Positions 1 to 9,352 of a DNA stretch of 64,000 nt are shown here, piece after piece. The position numbers were made by a program, and so were the translations under genes. A model generated the notes under the pieces. That model did no database searches. It worked only from the letters and a program-made list of their open reading frames with translations, and had not been told where the DNA came from. The stretch comes from Tamilnaduibacter salinus (lineage in GTDB: Bacteria; Pseudomonadota; Gammaproteobacteria; Pseudomonadales; Oleiphilaceae): the NCBI RefSeq assembly GCF_003096655.1, contig NZ_QEKQ01000003.1, positions 277,038-341,037 of the forward strand, in the 5' to 3' direction. Within the stretch, counting starts at the first letter, position 1; each line of letters begins with the position of its first letter.

Positions 1-3000
1 ACGGACCGTCTTCCAGGAGGCTCGTACCGCCCCGGTGACGACGTCGAGTTGTTCGATCAGCACCTGCCAGCCGGGCGAGTGGGGATCTTTCGCCATTGGC
101 GAGCTGGCGGCGGGTGAGAGCTGGACGGTCACGGTTCCGGTCCAGCGTAACAGTCCACTGAGCGGTGAGCCGCTGACCAGCCACGCACTGGTGACCGAAG
201 GGTCCGGTGCCTATACGCTGGGCACCCGACCTACGGTGATTGCCGCGGACGAGCCCAGCCTGCAGCTGGCGGTGTCGTCGTCCCGCCAGGTGATTGGAGA
301 CGCCGAATCGCACCGTTACGAGGTGGATTTCGGCAATGTCAGCGCCGCCGCCTTCCAGAACCTGTCCCTCTCCGTGGATCTGCCCACCGGCGCCTCGCTG
401 GACAGTGCCAGTGACGGCGGCACGTTGGTCGATGGCCAGGTGGTATGGGATCTGGGCACGGTGAACGCCGGAGCCGGTGGCAAGCGGTGGTTCACCCTGT
501 CACCGCCCAGTGGCCTGGCCCAGGGTGAGGTGCTGGTCAGCGAGGCCCGGCTGGATACTGGTGGCGAGGCGCTGGCGCTGGCCAGCGAGAGTGTCGTGGT
601 GCGCAATGGCGTCGGCCTGACCCTGGATGTCACCACGATCGGCGACCGCTCGCAGCCGGACGACCTGATTTACTACCGCTACGTTGTGGCCAACAAAGGG
701 GTGACCGACCTGGCGGACGTCACGCTGGATATGATGGTGTCCGAGCGGACCGTCTTCCAGGAGGCTCGTACCGCCCCGGTGACGACGTCGAGCTGTTCGA
801 TCAGCACCTGCCAGCCGGGCGAGTGGGGATCTTTCGCCATTGGCGAGCTGGCGGCGGGTGAGAGCTGGACGGTCACGGTTCCGGTCCAGCGCAACAGTCC
901 CCTGAGCGGTGAGCCGCTGACCAGTCACGCACTGGTGACCGAAGGGTCCGGTGCCTATACGCTGGGTACCCGCCACTCGGTCATCGCGACCAACGAGGAG
1001 GCGCTTCAGCTGGCGCTGATTGCGGACTCCTTCACGGTTGAGAGCGGCGGTGACCAGACGGTAGAGGTCTGGGCCGGCAATCCGGGGGCCAATACCGAGG
1101 AGAACCTCCTACTCTCGGTGGTGCTACCCGACGGCTATGCTGTCTCTTCCGCGAGCGGAACCTCGGAGGTGGTTGGCAATACGGTGTACTGGCCACTGGG
1201 TAACCTCTCGGCCGGTACCTGGCGCAAGGAAACCCTGACCGTGACGGCCGATTCGGGGCTGGCGGAAGGGGAAACACTGGCCCTGCGAGGCCGGCTTAAC
1301 GATGATTCGGCCCTTGGGTCAGTGGCTCGGGCGATGCTCACCAGTGTCGTCACACCCACTGCTCTGGACTATTCGGTAAGCGTAACCCCCGGGGAGACCC
1401 CGTTGGTGAGCGGGTCCGACTTCGTGATGAGTGTTACCACGAATAATTCGACGGGTGTTCAGTACACAGACGTTGTTTCATTTCTAACGGTGCCGGTTGA
1501 TACCTCCGCCCCGGAAGGTGACTCCGGCATTTCAGACTGTAGTCTGACCACCTGCCAGTCCGGTGAGTGGGGAAGCTGGGCCATCGGGGTGCTCGACAAT
1601 GGCGATACCGATACCCGGAGCCTGACCGGTCAGTTGGCCTCGTCCGTTGTTGATGGCCAATTGCTGGTTGGAGGCACGGCCCTGGGGCATAGCACTCCGC
1701 CCATGCGGGCACCGGCGCTGTTTTTTGCGCTGGGGGTGGGTGATGCCTTTGTTGTGGACCCTAACCACGACAGCGACAACGACGGCATTCCGGATTGGTG
1801 GGAGATTCGTCATCAATACGATCGCCTGGATGCCAGCGATGCCGCCACCGACGACGACATGGATGGCTCCCAAAACCTGGAAGAGTTCCAGGAGGGTACC
1901 TCTCCGACCCTCGCGGACACCGATGGCGATGGCATTCTCGATGGGCCTGACACCGTCCTGGGAGATGAACCTCCGGTGGCCGATGCCGGTGAGGACCGGT
2001 CTGTGACCAGCGGTGCTGAAGTCACGCTGGATGGCACTGGGTCTTCCCAGAACGACGATCCCTCGGGCAGCGCCCCGTTGACTTACAGCTGGAGTCAGAC
2101 TTCCGGTACCGCCGTGACGCTCTCGGATCCCAGCGATGCCCAGCCGACGTTCACTGCACCGACAGTGACGGCAGCCGAGCAGCTGGAGTTCAACCTGGTG
2201 GTCAGCGATGACACCGGCAACAGCGACTCCGACTCGGTCGTTGTCGAGGTGACGCCCGAGGCTGTTGACGAGCCCCCGGTTGCCGACGCCGGACCGGATC
2301 AGCCGTCCGCGGGCGAGGAGATTTTGCCGGGCGACACGGTCACGCTGAATGGCTCCAACTCCAGTGATGTTCCAGACGATTTGGCCGATCTTACTTTCGC
2401 CTGGACGGAAGTGACGAGTACGGGCGTGACGCTGAGCGATTCCTCAGACATGATGCCGACCTTCACCGCCCCTGACCTTGGCGCGAGCGGCGGAACACTG
2501 GAGTTCCAGTTGACCGTCGAAGATACGGCGGGGCAAAGCGATACGGACTCGGTGCTGATCAACGTCTCGGCGTTTGATCCGCCGGTGGCCGACGCCGGGC
2601 CGGATCAGGAAGTTGACGCGGGTGCCAGCGTGAGCCTTGATGGCAGCAACTCGACGGACTCCGACGGTGATATCACCGGCTACGGCTGGACCCAGACCGA
2701 TGGTGAGGCCGTCAGCCTGGCTGGTGCCGATACGCCTGCGCCCAGCTTTACGGCGCCGGATGTGTCCACCATGTTGGAGTTCGAGCTCGAAGTGACGGAC
2801 AGTCAGGGACTCAAGGACACCGACAAGACAGTGGTGAACGTGACCAAGGACCCGGTCCCGGTCTGTCGGGCGGGAGACAACCAGACGGTTGACGAATACG
2901 CTTCCGGTTCACTGACCGAAGTCACGCTGGATGCGAGCGGCTCCACGATTGTGTCAGGCTCCATCGCCAGTTATCAGTGGTCTCAGGAAGCCGGCCCGGG

Positions 3001-3898
3001 TGTCACACTGTCCACGCCCAGCATGGTCAGCACGCTGTTTACGGTGCCTGAGGTCGAGGCTGCTGGTGCCAGTCTGACCTTCAAGGTCACCTGCACGTCC
3101 GACAAGGGCGTTGTTGCCAGCGATACGGTGACGATCAACGTCGTTGACGTAAACCGTCCGCCGGTGGCGGATGCCGGGGACGATCAGGACGATGCCAGTA
3201 CCGGTGCCCAGGTCATGCTGAATGCGATCGGCTCGATGGATCCGGATGGCGATGCCGTGACCTATCAGTGGACGCAGACAGGCGGCACCGCGGTAACCCT
3301 GAGCGATCCGAGTGCTTTGGCTCCGACCTTTATTGCGCCGGATGCGCCGGATGGTGGTGTGACGCTGACCTTCGAAGTGAGTGTCAGTGATGGCGACCTG
3401 AGTGACACCGATGAGGTTGCGGTGACCGTCTTCGCGCCCAGCAATACCGTTCCGGGGGCTGATGCCGGTCTCGACCAGACGGTCGGCTCGGAAGAGGTTG
3501 TCACATTGGATGCCTCCGCCTCCTCCGATGCCGAAACGCCGTTTGCAGGCCTGGCTCTGGAGTGGGAGCAAGTCTCGGGCCCCGATGTCACACTCAGCAG
3601 TACCGGTGCGTCCAGGCCGACCTTTACCGCTCCGGAAACGGGTACTGATGCCGTTGAGCTGGTGTTCCGGGTCACCGTCACCGATGAAGGAGGGCAGTCC
3701 GCCTCCGATGAGGTGGTCATTACGGTGCGCGCCAGTCGGGCCGTTGCTGGCGATACGGCTGAGTCGAGTGGCGGTGACAGCGGCAGCGGGGGATGCAGTG
3801 TCGTCCGAGGCGGCGCCCCGGATCCAACCTTGCCGCTCGTGGCATTGGCCGCACTGATCATGCTCTATCGCAAACGGTTGTTGTCACTGTTCCGATGA
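1..3898 (+). CDS. Large repetitive surface protein with PKD-like domains and JDVT-CTERM-type tail (5' partial)
   Basis: The frame is open from base 2, so the gene starts upstream; at least 1298 residues are visible. From N to C: DUF11/COG1361-like beta repeats (to about base 1700) with a conserved SSCSISTCQPGEWGS block; an Asp-rich thrombospondin type 3-like calcium-binding stretch (about 1768-1950; DSDNDGIPDWWE and DTDGDGILDG); six PKD/REJ-like domains, most opening with PPVADAG (about 1970-3740); a Gly/Ser linker; and a C-terminal signal, GCSVVRGG, DPTLP, a hydrophobic helix and basic RKR. That tail matches the JDVT-CTERM pattern (Cys, DPTLP, helix, Arg cluster). The protein is probably exported, cleaved in the inner membrane and released or anchored at the surface. 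The stop codon overlaps the start of a glutamic intramembrane protease, its presumed processing enzyme. The ligand is unknown. Confidence 0.85.
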   Translation, partial: RTVFQEARTAPVTTSSCSISTCQPGEWGSFAIGELAAGESWTVTVPVQRNSPLSGEPLTSHALVTEGSGAYTLGTRPTVIAADEPSLQLAVSSSRQVIGDAESHRYEVDFGNVSAAAFQNLSLSVDLPTGASLDSASDGGTLVDGQVVWDLGTVNAGAGGKRWFTLSPPSGLAQGEVLVSEARLDTGGEALALASESVVVRNGVGLTLDVTTIGDRSQPDDLIYYRYVVANKGVTDLADVTLDMMVSERTVFQEARTAPVTTSSCSISTCQPGEWGSFAIGELAAGESWTVTVPVQRNSPLSGEPLTSHALVTEGSGAYTLGTRHSVIATNEEALQLALIADSFTVESGGDQTVEVWAGNPGANTEENLLLSVVLPDGYAVSSASGTSEVVGNTVYWPLGNLSAGTWRKETLTVTADSGLAEGETLALRGRLNDDSALGSVARAMLTSVVTPTALDYSVSVTPGETPLVSGSDFVMSVTTNNSTGVQYTDVVSFLTVPVDTSAPEGDSGISDCSLTTCQSGEWGSWAIGVLDNGDTDTRSLTGQLASSVVDGQLLVGGTALGHSTPPMRAPALFFALGVGDAFVVDPNHDSDNDGIPDWWEIRHQYDRLDASDAATDDDMDGSQNLEEFQEGTSPTLADTDGDGILDGPDTVLGDEPPVADAGEDRSVTSGAEVTLDGTGSSQNDDPSGSAPLTYSWSQTSGTAVTLSDPSDAQPTFTAPTVTAAEQLEFNLVVSDDTGNSDSDSVVVEVTPEAVDEPPVADAGPDQPSAGEEILPGDTVTLNGSNSSDVPDDLADLTFAWTEVTSTGVTLSDSSDMMPTFTAPDLGASGGTLEFQLTVEDTAGQSDTDSVLINVSAFDPPVADAGPDQEVDAGASVSLDGSNSTDSDGDITGYGWTQTDGEAVSLAGADTPAPSFTAPDVSTMLEFELEVTDSQGLKDTDKTVVNVTKDPVPVCRAGDNQTVDEYASGSLTEVTLDASGSTIVSGSIASYQWSQEAGPGVTLSTPSMVSTLFTVPEVEAAGASLTFKVTCTSDKGVVASDTVTINVVDVNRPPVADAGDDQDDASTGAQVMLNAIGSMDPDGDAVTYQWTQTGGTAVTLSDPSALAPTFIAPDAPDGGVTLTFEVSVSDGDLSDTDEVAVTVFAPSNTVPGADAGLDQTVGSEEVVTLDASASSDAETPFAGLALEWEQVSGPDVTLSSTGASRPTFTAPETGTDAVELVFRVTVTDEGGQSASDEVVITVRASRAVAGDTAESSGGDSGSGGCSVVRGGAPDPTLPLVALAALIMLYRKRLLSLFR
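2..972 (+). repeat. Near-identical 227-bp intragenic repeat, period 744 nt
   Basis: Bases 2-228 recur at 746-972 with only about five mismatches, a spacing of 744 nt or 248 codons. The repeat preserves the reading frame and encodes the RTVFQEARTAPVTTSSCS block onward. The rest of each 248-codon unit is diverged, so the near identity suggests recent gene conversion or a segmental duplication within a tandem array that continues upstream of the window. Confidence 0.85.
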
Positions 3899-4320
3899 AA
3901 CCAGCGGTTGTTGTCACGGGAGCGGCCTTTGTGGTCGCTCCCGTCTTTTTACTGGCGGGGTTGGCGACCGGCATTCTGAGTGACCGGCCATCGTTCGATT
4001 TCGATGGTGAACCGTTGGTCTGGTTTCTCATCGTTTACCCCGTGTGTGAGGAAGTGGTGTTTCGGGGGGTGATCCAAAGATCCCTCCTGGGTTGGGCTCC
4101 CATGCGTCGCGGGATGGCGGGCGTTTCCATCGCCAACCTGCTGACCAGCCTGCTGTTTACGGGAATCCATTTCTGGAGCCATGACGTGCTCCTGGCGCTC
4201 CTCGTGTTCCTGCCGTCTTTGATATTCGGTTACTGCTATGAAATGACACGCTGGCTGACAATCGCGATTGGGCTGCACGTCTGGTACAACCTCATCGCCC
4301 TCTTCTGGGTATGGCCCTAA
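3895..4320 (+). CDS. mrtJ: Glutamic-type intramembrane protease, MrtJ-like (CPBP/CAAX-protease fold)
   Basis: This 141-residue, almost entirely hydrophobic protein carries the CPBP/ABI glutamic protease motifs: EEVVFRG (paired Glu and Arg), FTGIHFW (His) and HVWYN (His). Its length fits the small dedicated processing proteases of C-terminal sorting systems rather than the longer CAAX/Abi proteins. ATG at 3895 overlaps the stop of the upstream JDVT-CTERM-type gene (ATGA), indicating translational coupling. In such systems one protease usually serves one target, so it probably cleaves the transmembrane tail of the upstream protein. The motifs and the overlap are seen directly; the pairing with this substrate is inferred from context and known MrtJ systems. 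Confidence 0.82.
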   Translation: MKPAVVVTGAAFVVAPVFLLAGLATGILSDRPSFDFDGEPLVWFLIVYPVCEEVVFRGVIQRSLLGWAPMRRGMAGVSIANLLTSLLFTGIHFWSHDVLLALLVFLPSLIFGYCYEMTRWLTIAIGLHVWYNLIALFWVWP

Positions 4321-4386
4321 TCGATGGGGCCCGTATCTTCGGTGTCGGGCTACTTGTATGGGTTGGACCGCCGATAATCGCCCCCT

Positions 4387-7230
4387 CTACAAAGGCCACG
4401 GGCTGGCGCCATCCACGGGCACCGCCTGCTTGTTGTCGAACCCCTTGCAGTAGGCCTTGGAGCCGCTGGCGATGTACGTCCGCGGCATGGCCTGAAGGCC
4501 GAGGCTGGCGACCTGGTTGAGCGCCTTCGGGCTGAACTTGAACCCCCACATTTGGAGATAGTCGCGCATGTCCCGCTCGGTAACGACGGACAAGGCGATG
4601 AGTAGCCAGTTCTCCCGGCTGATGGCGCTGGCCTCGTCACGGCTGTATTGATCGAATCCCAGGCTGTGGCGCTTATCGGCCCAGTTGCTGTCGTTGTTGG
4701 TGGCTCTGGCGAATGCCCGGTCCAGTAGATGCAGGCGGGCGAGGAGCAGCCAACCATTGTCCAGTGCCTGTTCGTGCTGGGCCAGCATCATCATCTGCAG
4801 ATAGATGGCGGCCCCGTCGGACCAGCCGGTCAGGCTGGCCTGCTGCATGGCGGACTGTGGGTCGGGCTCAGTCTGGCTCGTCTGGAGTTGATCGAAGTGC
4901 TCCCGGAACGGCAGGGCCTGACAGGCCGGGTCCCGGCCTGTGTCCTGAAAGTAGCGGCTCTTGGCAAAGTAGGAGTAATAGTTGGTGCTGGCGTGATGAT
5001 CCCAGCCGGGGAACAGAAAGCGGTCCTTCTCAAGGCCGTGGCCCAGCTCATGCAGATCGCCGTGGCTGACCGGGTCGAACGCCCAGTAGGCGTCGTACGG
5101 ATTGCCGGAGCACCCGTAGCCGCACGTGGCCTGGTCCGCGTTCATGTGTTTGACGATATCAATGTTCTGCACCGCCCAGTCTTTGGCCTGCGCAAAGTCG
5201 TGTACCTCGGCGGCTTTGTCGATGCCCGGTCCCTGGAAGCCGGCCAGAACGTGCGGCAGGTTGCTGACATAACGCTCGGTGGCATTGGCCAGGTCGCTCG
5301 CGCTGTTCCAGGCAGGGCTGTTGATGGACTCCCGCATCTTCTCCAGCGTCGAGTGCACTTCAAAACCGGCCGTGGCGATCTCGGCCCAGTCGTAGTCTCC
5401 GGCGATCAGGGCCTCTCGGAAGCTCTGATCGTCGTCGGGTCCGTCCCAGAAGGGGTGCTTGCCCACCCGCTCAAAGGCCAGTTCCACCGTTTCCCCGTTG
5501 CGGTCGAAACCGATCTGTATGGGGCCACCATAGGGCGAGGTAAAGGTGATGGTGTCGCCGGGTGCCAGTGGGAACTCGGGGGTCCGGAGGTACTTGGGCC
5601 GATTGTAGCCGTCCTCCTGAAACAGGTGAGTGGCGCCGGGGCGTTGGGTGTTGACGAATATGGTGGTGGCCACCGGCGCGTCGTCCTTGCGCGTGACGCT
5701 GACGGTTTCACCGGGCAGCGCATAGACCCCCGCCGCTCGAAAGGAGCGCTTGCTGGTCCGGGTCACGGTTTCGGAGGTCGGCGTCACATGGCTGAAGTCG
5801 CTGCGACTGAAGTTACCCATATCGGATTGGGCGGGATTGACTGTTCTCGTGTTGTAGACCGCGTGATCGGCAAAGAGGGACTCAAGGAACGCCGTGGTAT
5901 CGGTGTTGATCCGGTCCATGGGGTATTGGATGGTTTGGCGGAGGTGGTCGGCATACAGCGCCAGCAGTTTCTGAAAACGGAATCCGCTGCGGTCAAACAG
6001 GTTCAGTTGCTGCCGGTCGAAGTGGCGCATCATCCGTCGAACTGTCTCCGCGCCGCGCTGAAATTCTGCCTGATAGCCGGCGAGGTTGCTGCAATCGCCC
6101 TCACAGAGGCTCAGATCAAACGCATAGTCCCTGGCCTGAAAATGCCTCAGCATCCGTTGAATGGCGGCGATGTCGCCGGGGAGCTGGTCGAGAACGTCCC
6201 GGGCATCGAAGTCGCGCAGTCCCAGCCGGTGCCAGTAGTTATCGCCGATGTGGCGGACCTGCAGGCGCGACAGGATCGCTTTGCCCAGTGGTTTGAGATC
6301 GCCGTTCAGGTGCATGTAGAGCAGGGGGATGCCGTTTTTCCGGGCAACCTGAAGCTGCGACGCGATCAGCTCCGGGTCCGTCTGTTCGTTGGCGTGTTGG
6401 GACACGATGACGAGATCGGGCCGATTGGCAAGGCAGTCGCCCAACTGGGCGTTATCACAGGCGTTGGCTGGGTTGAAGCGGACCTGATCGCCGTATCGCT
6501 GCGTCAGCCAGGCCCGGGTTGCCGATTCATCCGGGAAGTAGTAGCTGTCATCCAGGTGGGTGATCACCACGTCAAAAGGCTGCTGGCCCAGGTCCTTCTC
6601 CCGGGTCAGCCAGCCCAGCGCGTTGTCCATGAATTGGTGCATCGACTCACTGACCGTGACGCCACGATCATCGTTCCGCATGGGGTTGCCGCCCATGACC
6701 AGATAACGACCTGCCTCAGCGTCGGGCCCCTGTCCGGCGACGGCGAGGCCTCGTTCCTTGGGGGTGTACCCGCTTTCATACACCGCATTGGCGGTCAGAA
6801 CGCTGGCATTGACGCCGAAGGTGGCCTCCAGCAGCGCCGCATCGTGACTGGGATACCAGTCGATGCCCGTCAGGCTGGCGCCGTCTGCCCGGGCCGTTCC
6901 GTCATCGGCCAGGTTGAAAAGCGCCACCCTGGCGGATCGGTAGCGGGACTTGGCGGCGTCAATCTCGTCGAGGGTGGCCTGCAGGAGGTCGCCGCGTTGG
7001 GACAGGGGCACCGCCAGGGCATTGCCGCTGTGAACGGCCTGTTCGATGGGACCGGCTTCTTTGGGTGACGTCGGGACCTCATTCGGGGAGGGGGTGTCGG
7101 CTGCCGGACGGTTGCCGGCATTGTCCGTGGTCTCCGTTGAACCATCCTCGCCTCCCCCGCATCCGGAGAGGAGCAGACAGGCGGCTGCGAGTGTACTGAT
7201 CCAAAGGGCGGGGACGACGCTCTTTCCCAT
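4387..7230 (-). CDS. ImpA/IMPa-family M60-like metalloprotease, lipoprotein
   Basis: The 947-residue protein has a lipoprotein signal (helix, then LLLSGCGGG, lipobox Cys near residue 24) and an Asp/Glu/Thr/Pro-rich linker. The C-terminal third holds the gluzincin motif HELGHGLE, near residue 720, with downstream acidic residues. The overall layout (long helical N-terminal part, beta-sandwich, zinc catalytic domain) matches P. aeruginosa ImpA/IMPa, secreted proteases that cut beside O-glycans on mucin-type glycoproteins. A lipid anchor is unusual, since IMPa itself is released. The gene converges on the surface protein/MrtJ pair 66 nt away. Start ATG 7230 follows AAGGATC. Substrate specificity is inferred from the family. 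Confidence 0.85.
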   Translation of the reverse strand: MGKSVVPALWISTLAAACLLLSGCGGGEDGSTETTDNAGNRPAADTPSPNEVPTSPKEAGPIEQAVHSGNALAVPLSQRGDLLQATLDEIDAAKSRYRSARVALFNLADDGTARADGASLTGIDWYPSHDAALLEATFGVNASVLTANAVYESGYTPKERGLAVAGQGPDAEAGRYLVMGGNPMRNDDRGVTVSESMHQFMDNALGWLTREKDLGQQPFDVVITHLDDSYYFPDESATRAWLTQRYGDQVRFNPANACDNAQLGDCLANRPDLVIVSQHANEQTDPELIASQLQVARKNGIPLLYMHLNGDLKPLGKAILSRLQVRHIGDNYWHRLGLRDFDARDVLDQLPGDIAAIQRMLRHFQARDYAFDLSLCEGDCSNLAGYQAEFQRGAETVRRMMRHFDRQQLNLFDRSGFRFQKLLALYADHLRQTIQYPMDRINTDTTAFLESLFADHAVYNTRTVNPAQSDMGNFSRSDFSHVTPTSETVTRTSKRSFRAAGVYALPGETVSVTRKDDAPVATTIFVNTQRPGATHLFQEDGYNRPKYLRTPEFPLAPGDTITFTSPYGGPIQIGFDRNGETVELAFERVGKHPFWDGPDDDQSFREALIAGDYDWAEIATAGFEVHSTLEKMRESINSPAWNSASDLANATERYVSNLPHVLAGFQGPGIDKAAEVHDFAQAKDWAVQNIDIVKHMNADQATCGYGCSGNPYDAYWAFDPVSHGDLHELGHGLEKDRFLFPGWDHHASTNYYSYFAKSRYFQDTGRDPACQALPFREHFDQLQTSQTEPDPQSAMQQASLTGWSDGAAIYLQMMMLAQHEQALDNGWLLLARLHLLDRAFARATNNDSNWADKRHSLGFDQYSRDEASAISRENWLLIALSVVTERDMRDYLQMWGFKFSPKALNQVASLGLQAMPRTYIASGSKAYCKGFDNKQAVPVDGASPWPL

Positions 7231-7554
7231 ATCAATGATCCTTATTGGTCCGTCGCATCAATGCCGGTCCACTCCCGGAATGCCTTTCACTGTCCCGGAG
7301 GAGGCACAAAATGGTCTGATTCGGGTGGGGCCACCGCGAATTGCGCCTCAGGATAGATGGCATTGGTGCGGGAGGGTAGCGCCACAGTTGGTTTATGGAA
7401 TGATTGTCACGACGATACAAAATGAAACGGTTTGCTGACGCTTGGGCGGCGGTGGCGGAGACAATGGGATCTCAAAGGATTCCAGATTCGGGTTAAGGTC
7501 CTCCGCCGGGACTGATAAAGTGGCCATTCCAGAGGTCTGTCGTTCACGAGGAAT
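7231..7554. other. Intergenic region between divergent genes
   Basis: This 324-nt spacer separates the divergent metalloprotease and binding-protein genes and must hold both promoters. I see no convincing -35/-10 pair, no RNA gene and no strong inverted repeat. The reading frames crossing it show no recognisable protein. Confidence 0.5.
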
Positions 7555-8403
7555 ATGGCTCAACAAGCGAGACACTGGCCATTGACGTTCATTGTCGGGC
7601 TTTTGATCGTCCTGCGAAGCCCATTCGCCGCGGCCTCGCCGGAATTGATCTACTGCTTTAGTGACCGGGCCATGTTTCCCTATAACCCGCCCGCCGAGCC
7701 AAACGAGCAGGCCCCTTACCCGGGTATCGACATCGAGTTGTTGAGCCGGCTTCAGAAGCGGCTGCCCGTGTCCGTAACCTACCGCTCCCAGCCCTGGAAA
7801 CGATGCCTTCATCAACTCGGCAGGAACGAGGTGTCGGCCGTGATCGGCTCGTATCGCTCCTCCCGGGAGTCTCTAGGCGTTTACCCGCGCCGGGCCGATG
7901 GCACGCGGAACCAGAAAGCCTCTGTCTACTCGGAAGACTATGTCCTGTACGTCAGGCGGGGCAGCGGTGTCCATTACAACGCTGAGACCGGAAAAATCGT
8001 CAATCTGGACGGACGCCCCCTTGGTACATTGCTTGGCTCTTCTATTACAGAGGACCTGAGAGCGTCAGGTAATCCCGTGGTCACCAGTAGTGCTCGTCTG
8101 TCCACGCTGTTTGGTCGGCTCGAGCGGGGCCGGATGGGAGCCGTCGTGGCGCTCGAAAGCCATGGTAACCAATTACTGCGGCGATTCCCTGACCGGTTCG
8201 AGTCGATTGAGCAGGCTGATACGACGCTGCGCCACAAACGGGCCTACCTCATTCTCAGTCACAAGTTTTACCGGGACCATCCGGAGTTGTCGGCGGCAAT
8301 ATGGCGGACACTGGGCGAGCTGCGTCGGGCGTCACTTCCTGACTTGTACGACAAGTACTATTCACCGAAACGCCCAGCCAACCGAAACGGACCTGGTTTT
8401 TAG
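7555..8403 (+). CDS. Periplasmic solute-binding protein-like (SBP_bac_3/PBP2 fold), first of a pair
   Basis: The 282-residue protein has an N-terminal signal peptide (helix ending SPFAAAS) and a type 2 periplasmic-binding-protein pattern: an N-terminal lobe with PGIDIELLSRL, the conserved YRSQPWKRCL block, then a second lobe ending in a helix typical of short family 3 binding proteins. Orphan proteins of this class in marine gammaproteobacteria lack adjacent ABC permeases, as here. The ligand is unknown and could be an amino acid or another small polar compound. It shares the PWKRCL and LSH.F..RHP/DHP patterns with the convergent gene at 8552-9352, so the two look like duplicates. GAGGA lies only two to three bases before ATG 7555, an unusually tight spacing. 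Confidence 0.75.
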   Translation: MAQQARHWPLTFIVGLLIVLRSPFAAASPELIYCFSDRAMFPYNPPAEPNEQAPYPGIDIELLSRLQKRLPVSVTYRSQPWKRCLHQLGRNEVSAVIGSYRSSRESLGVYPRRADGTRNQKASVYSEDYVLYVRRGSGVHYNAETGKIVNLDGRPLGTLLGSSITEDLRASGNPVVTSSARLSTLFGRLERGRMGAVVALESHGNQLLRRFPDRFESIEQADTTLRHKRAYLILSHKFYRDHPELSAAIWRTLGELRRASLPDLYDKYYSPKRPANRNGPGF

Positions 8404-8551
8404 GTCGTTCCGGATCGAGAACAATGCGGCGGCGACGCCCCGGTAAAGGCCACGTTGCCGATGTCCGCGCCGGAGGCTTGATGTGTATGGCTGTGCCCGA
8501 TAATCCGGCGTCTTGAGAGCAGCCTGCCGGGTTTTGGGAAGCGGGCCCGGG

Positions 8552-9352
8552 CTATTCCATATACTGTTGGGCCAGTGATTGGAGTCGGGTCTTGCGAAGC
8601 TCCGCCACCGCATCCCAGATCTGCTCCGAAAGAGCCGGGTGGCGGTCCTGGAAACGATGGGAGAGCATCAGGTAGTAGGGCTTGGTTTCTATCGGTGGTT
8701 CGATTCGGGCAATGTTGTTCAGTTGTTCGCCATACTTGGTCAGCAGGAAGTCACCGGTCACCGACTGCAGGGCAACGGCCTCCACCCGGTCGGCAGCCAG
8801 CATGAACAGGTTCTGTAGGGAGCTTTCGGCTTTGGTGACGCTCAGCCCCAGTTTCTCAAGATCCCGGACAATGGAATACCCCAGCGGCGCGCCGACCTTG
8901 AGACTGGTGTCCGCAAAGGCTTCGCCATCCCAGCCGACATCGGCCCCCTCCTTGGTGTAGAGGTAATAACCAATCGTCGTCAGGCGGCGGGACGGGTCCA
9001 CCGCTCCGTCCTTCCAGGGGTAGGCACCGATTGCCATTCGCGCCTCGTTGAAGGAGGCATTGAAAATCGCGTCCACGGCACCGGCCTCCAGTAGCGCCAG
9101 ACATCGCTTCCAGGGGTAGCGACTGAACCGGACCTGAAGACCGGGCACCTCTTCCTCCAGCAACCCGACCAGTTCAACCGCCGCACCAGGTTGGTCCAGG
9201 ACCTTGCTCGTGTTGCCCATATAGTAGGGGAACTGGGTTTTGTTCTCGTAGGCAACCCGGAAAGCCGTGTCCGCTTCCGAAGCCGGGGTGATGACCCCCA
9301 GCAAAAACAGTAGGCAAGATAACGCTGGGAGTTGCCTGGCGAACGTGATCAT
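8552..9352 (-). CDS. Periplasmic solute-binding protein-like (PBP2 fold), second of a pair
   Basis: The 266-residue protein starts at ATG 9352; the longer upstream reading has no protein-like composition, and a signal peptide (ending ITPASEA) begins right at this Met. The body shows the two-lobe PBP2 pattern, with FSRYPWKRCLALLEAGAVDA in lobe 1 and the AAVDRVEAVALQ-like hinge and YYLMLSHRFQDRHP in lobe 2. It is clearly related to the protein at 7555-8403 and lies tail to tail with it across a 148-nt gap. No permease or ATPase is adjacent. It may work as a sensor or scavenging binding protein; the ligand is unknown. Confidence 0.75.
   Translation of the reverse strand: MITFARQLPALSCLLFLLGVITPASEADTAFRVAYENKTQFPYYMGNTSKVLDQPGAAVELVGLLEEEVPGLQVRFSRYPWKRCLALLEAGAVDAIFNASFNEARMAIGAYPWKDGAVDPSRRLTTIGYYLYTKEGADVGWDGEAFADTSLKVGAPLGYSIVRDLEKLGLSVTKAESSLQNLFMLAADRVEAVALQSVTGDFLLTKYGEQLNNIARIEPPIETKPYYLMLSHRFQDRHPALSEQIWDAVAELRKTRLQSLAQQYME

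Noticed and set aside
4729-7068. Long plus-strand reading frame opposite the ImpA-type gene
   Set aside because: It is the antisense shadow of a clear 947-residue metalloprotease; its composition follows from complementary high-GC codons.
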